From: a bacterium
GTDB lineage: Bacteria > CLD3 > SB21
Direction of reading: 5' to 3'
DNA length: 64,000 nucleotides
Assembly (NCBI GenBank): GCA_013360215.1
Contig: JABWCP010000005.1
Span: forward strand, 175,575 to 239,574
The notes beneath the pieces are model-generated. The model did no database searches. It was given only the letters and a program-made list of their open reading frames with translations, and was not told the origin of the DNA. Of the stretch, positions 63,501-64,000 are shown piece by piece. Both the position numbers and the translations under genes were made by a program. Numbering within the stretch: position 1 is the first letter of the stretch; each line of letters begins with the position of its first letter.

Positions 63501-64000
63501 TGGTTAAATTTCCTGCACCACTGATTGATGAATTGGCATCCAACGAAGCGGTCGTACCGGTGAAATACAATGTAGCTCCGGAGGCAATCGTCACATCCGC
63601 ATCCGTTGTTATCAGTGAACGATAGAAATACGTTACCCCAGTTTGAAGGTCAACCGTGGATCCGCTGTATGAATAAATATCTGCATCCACAGTAAAGTTG
63701 GTTGCATTGACCGAACGACGGAATATTCCGTAGTTATTCAAACGTGAAAGCGCTCCATTGATATGATCCAATGCGGGAGATGATGTGTTGATACAATCAA
63801 AGAGATTATTGTTGTTGATAACTGTCCCGGAATCCATTATAAGACTGGACGTACCGCCATAGCTAATCGTACCATTATTCTCCACCGTGATCTTTTGCCA
63901 ACGAAGCGTAGATGTAGGATTGAGCGTAAGCGTCTGACCGCTACCAATCAACAACTTGATCGTCGAATCCGTAGCACGCAATACACCCTGATTCATCGTA
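54562..64000 (-). CDS. Giant T9SS surface protein, N-terminus outside the window
   Basis: The frame is open to the right edge, so at least 3,144 residues are present and the start is missing. From the edge to about 59600 lies a beta-helix-like region with six imperfect 225-260-aa modules (NNYGTxxW, FINRPGA or YNNMPGA, YGTxRKSGG). Two cadherin/Big_9-type domains (VRNDTDTNGDxL-like; about 58920-59460) and a laminin-B-type domain (about 58400-58900; DMENWSTVNDVSDSAY) follow, then one more Big_9-type domain and eight RDTxxxEDF repeats (55815-58105). The C-terminal part has an FN3-like domain (about 55500-55810), an Ig-like region and a T9SS sorting domain (QNYPNPFNPSTT, LGQLVKTL; about 54565-54840). 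Likely a cell-surface adhesin or matrix rod. Confidence 0.88.
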   Translation of the reverse strand, partial: TMNQGVLRATDSTIKLLIGSGQTLTLNPTSTLRWQKITVENNGTISYGGTSSLIMDSGTVINNNNLFDCINTSSPALDHINGALSRLNNYGIFRRSVNATNFTVDADIYSYSGSTVDLQTGVTYFYRSLITTDADVTIASGATLYFTGTTASLDANSSISGAGNLTIGSGAATFTGDVNIKGVSYFLTSSSMTFNASAGKSLSLGDSVSITSGTINITSPQNITMRSLRQSGGTINLTMNDTLVIDTLIQVNGTITGNSPVRIKDWFNWSGGTQSATDSTVATIIQTAALFNSGTRTLSKRTLINQGTISWTLGHWDNNTGAIIRNESGAIIDATAAGYYINYFGAAPAPKFINNGTFRVSSGSSYAYLNVDAVNTNASYQIQSGTLQVSASATNVNTPWTLSNSRFAIYAGGTQTWDAASSISGTGTVRFTSGTYTINGLYDVSDSTDVSATVSFNGSAPSFGPYLGISGNVTLNTKDSLILSRLTMTSNTATFNTNDSVIVDRMVQSSGIITGNSPIRVKTRYDWSGGYIYGSDSNVTFVNSGTVNITVNTRQVQKRTFINDGTINWTAGHWDWDYGAIFINRPGALINITGDWYWNNFPNGGSDPMIYNYGTIHKSSGAGQTTINVPLYDSLATYNVASGTLAVQSNHTSKTTNFNLSNGARYRIYGGTQYMDTSNTINGSGILDFNGGTAHVASRIPSVDSVTISGGTVYFNQPDTLQFNVLSITSGGILNGLATVKINNRFAFSGGTLSGTDSTNTLIIGSSAILNASGLSFFSKRTIDNYGTLNWTSSEWRVSNGAVFINRPGAIILTNSGSSYWHQTGSVPRVENYGTIRKSAGANTEWNVATNHYNGSRVEIKLNKLRFGGVNNATGAVIDIDSAATWQIDAANQTYDSSCTIQGKGVILGDAFGGTIRLRGIINVTGPTMILYGSTYYFDGPNGHIIKLPKRIIIGHTFAATNVYFDRSDTAKLEEVWMQNGNFGGTSIILIQDTLKFTNSAIVGTDSSQQIIIAPTAAFLWLGTGSISKRTFNNYGTAIWTTPWGLDQNAVYNNMPGALTDWPLDGNTNWFAGTSNNFNNYGTLRKSGGTGISSFEYYVNNYGTIEVWSGTLFFGTSGTHAGGSFILSPGSTIDFAGGNHSFDASSNITGSGTVLISPTNFTMDGVYNITGNTTIGGGTVNFDSTFSTSNRLTITGGTVNFRMPSGHLLSVGNRLNVSGGTANFITTDSLKVDTLLVNGTVGGNNPWFVRHYLQLTGTLSSNTPAQTLTLSPASVFDYNNGTLFRRIVNNYGTANWNNPVMFDAGAVYNNMPGATTTLATDVNSNWMFAAAKPYLNNYGLLRKSGGTGISSFEYQISNYGTLQIDSGLTILCYDSLVNFSTGIITGKGVLDVGTRFDNYGTIRPGASPGKLRFTGNINNKSTAVYDAEISGKNAGQFDELRASGSATLAGTVNVNLLNGFLPALGDTFKIMNYASKSGGFGAIQGLRTGGPYDFVPMYRDTALFLVTADSSNTPPVATNDIVTASEDVPSTLSVLRNDTDTNGDALRIVEILSGFPYHGTVVNGSGDTTIIYTSASEYSGSDSLQYVIADGRGGLDTAAVKITVNSVNDRPDAKDTTTTVTQYNVVRINVVATATDAENQTLSVSAVSRPKFGDAQIDGTSSSVVYIPNMYYTGVDSFKFYVSDGSLADSATMFVAVTSGDSFLVTWSKFDTDMENWSTVNDVSDSAYRSTGGNPGGYFTATDAVTGAWWYFNAPSKFLGDLSSVYDKTLRYDIKQSPAGTDNSQPDVILIGNGVQLNYDFPANPRTTFTSFGLVFNETAGWKKTSGSVPTQSELQNVLSNVTALRIRGEYAAGTDSAGLDNIILEKAQNNSNPVVVMDTEEISEESSITSAVLDNDTDPENHVLHIASISQPRHGTATINSGNLTITYKPDSNFAGVDTVMYYAADNYGGQSFGYLQITVNNINDAPTILSAVRDTAYNEDFGKVYVARLLDIFGDVDNGLTFGGSTIASGATPYISNDSLYLLSVASFNGIATIELTANDGEYTIRDTFSVDVTMQNDAPYVASAIRDTSLAEDFGRIFYVNLSDHFADVESDSLSYMITAIATGVTAHIQHDSLYVMSVKDFHTATATLSITASDGQYSVSDTFDVNVTPVNDPLVQTTALNNQTLVENFDKTALGYLPNYFSDPDDAALSYTVSVVSGNVVTYISGDTLYAESVAGFLGDAFLRITASDTQYTLVDTLTVSVVPFNYTPTVMQSLRDTTWSEDIGKTFIAELNSHFTDVESSTLIYSSQVIAGSGTTTITNDSLYLQSAKDFYGNILLRLIASDGALSVSDTLAVEITNVNDAPQRIAHIADITKTVDFGKSYVEKSSNVFNDADNDALTMTATALQAGVNTEVSGDSLYIISVGGFVGNVGILVTAHDAEYSVTDTFYVTVNPENFQPTLVQSLRDTTFTEDFAKTQMYRLNDFFNDVDDVNLSYSSHILSSGVSAIIAQDSLYLSGVADFNGTAVVRIQAQDSYGNSVADTINVIVTPVNDAPNRTNQIADRDLAQDFGKTYADKLSAVFNDIDNGTLNYAVSTLNAGVNGLIQNDTLYLISTNGFTGASTLRVTASDGEYTVADTLIVNVFSTNHSPVLAQMLRDTTLNEDFGRIRHSVLTQFFTDSDLDALTFTATAEAGVSTSIQNDTLYLTSTSQFSGTPKVIVSVSDGLVAISDTFTVTINPVNDAPSAFTLVTPLNNGLLTALRPAFVWRKAIDQDGDVLSYTIEVSTNNTFASAVINASTSDTSYTPASDLDSAQSYFWRITAHDGHGGNTVSNVQSFTVDAKRPVLSLWFNQGPILKSYIDLQVYSSEVLSGTVQAQVTMKNTANTVTDNRTVSLQRVGVGTLYTGKYQMNTEGSLAVAINAQDAAGNTRSVQRIYQVAAVSKSHTLALKSTSVFLSSNGRMKSSDGFILMGENTEEELNEILVSTSVSIHGTTEISDVLNLVIRLDKEMFAEASVQSQFDKRQIGIYRKTDMGYEYVGGQSDGYEVRAKVAHYGTYVALYRAGHVVVPDRLELAQNYPNPFNPSTTIEFGLTENGNVKIAVYNLLGQLVKTLVDEKREAGYHKIVWDGRNAAGQLSASGVYIYRLETKSGLVTRKMMLIK
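55815..58105 (-). repeat. Eight coding RDTxxxEDF repeats
   Basis: Eight units of about 90 codons each open with RDT-like and EDF/ENF-like motifs, followed by VDNG/DADN-type acidic turns, and end in VNDAP or similar. They are the same repeat family as in the 1,025-aa protein at 5402-8479. Shared unit form implies either common ancestry or recent exchange between the two genes. Confidence 0.8.
59600..64000 (-). repeat. Beta-helix modules (six) in the giant gene
   Basis: Markers of successive modules (RRIVNNYGTANW, KRTFNNYGTAIW, KRTIDNYGTLNW, KRTFINDGTINW, KRTLINQGTISW) lie near 60135, 60905, 61650, 62320 and 63090, spaced 670-770 bp, with a further partial module at the right edge. Each has short GTI/GTL-type turns and NNYGT ladders typical of right-handed beta-helix adhesins. 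Confidence 0.78.

Noticed and set aside
54562..64000. Regular repeats resembling a CRISPR or satellite array
   Set aside because: The repeats are in one open frame, are 90 or 225-260 codons long, diverged, and fall into protein domains. There are no short exact repeats with spacers, and no cas genes nearby.

Overview
The window looks like ordinary chromosome from a free-living Gram-negative bacterium of the FCB group (Ignavibacteria / Calditrichota / KSB1-like rather than typical Bacteroidota). Three things point there. Two giant surface proteins end in a type IX secretion (T9SS) sorting domain with the NYPNPFNPSTT signature. There is a GWxTD-domain protein, and there are long 'two-component propeller' sensor kinases. 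Multihaem cytochromes, a TonB receptor and lipoproteins fit an outer-membrane-bearing, respiring cell. The best promoters are E. coli-like (TTGACA-N17-TATATT type), not the Bacteroides TAnnTTTG type. I saw no rRNA, tRNA, insertion sequence, phage gene or CRISPR array.

Layout, left to right. 1-4.8 kb: a truncated GNAT acetyltransferase, rpmG (L33) with a small zinc-ribbon protein, cdsA, and an orphan oligopeptide-binding lipoprotein plus one permease. 4.8-8.5 kb: a T9SS-exported repeat protein whose stop overlaps the start of a TPR lipoprotein. 8.5-12.1 kb: rluD-like, an unidentified protein, pnuC, a pentapeptide-repeat protein and tag. 12.2-16.8 kb (minus): Rieske oxygenase, APC permease, GWxTD protein. 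17.0-19.8 kb: a dihaem cytochrome, then a unit with a small exported protein, two single-helix microproteins (36 and 41 aa) and an NhaD/ArsB-type ion transporter. 19.9-23.2 kb: two tandem, paralogous TPR proteins. 23.3-30.5 kb: metabolic and housekeeping genes (NTF2-like, hbd, aminotransferase, thioredoxin-fold protein, retropepsin-like protein, aldo/keto reductase, tsaC/sua5, HD protein).

30.5-35.6 kb (minus): a propeller histidine kinase, a GAF-PAS protein with a cysteine-rich tail, and a Cdd1-like HhH protein. 35.6-40.8 kb (minus): PD40 propeller, M28 peptidase and TonB-dependent receptor as one operon, preceded by a lipoprotein gene with its own terminator. 41.1-42.8 kb: ECF sigma, anti-sigma and a Spy/CpxP-like periplasmic protein. 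43.0-48.8 kb (minus): a respiratory block with a 13-haem cytochrome fused to a b-type membrane domain, a 7-haem NapC/NirT-like cytochrome, two near-duplicate monohaem cytochromes and a TonB protein. FNR/CRP-like palindromes lie upstream of this block's small genes. 49.0-52.7 kb (minus): response regulator plus a second propeller kinase. 52.9-53.8 kb: SUI1/YciH and an RsbRD-like protein. 54.0-64.0 kb (minus): a second copy of the 'T9SS giant plus TPR lipoprotein' pair; the giant exceeds 3,140 aa and runs off the right edge.

The strongest candidates for something undescribed are four. First, the twice-occurring gene pair of giant T9SS repeat protein and paralogous TPR lipoprotein. Second, the multihaem cytochrome block with its duplicated monohaem carriers. 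Third, the two microproteins ahead of the ion antiporter. Fourth, the anti-sigma factor with a duplicated periplasmic motif. Functions were assigned by reading motifs; no database search was run.
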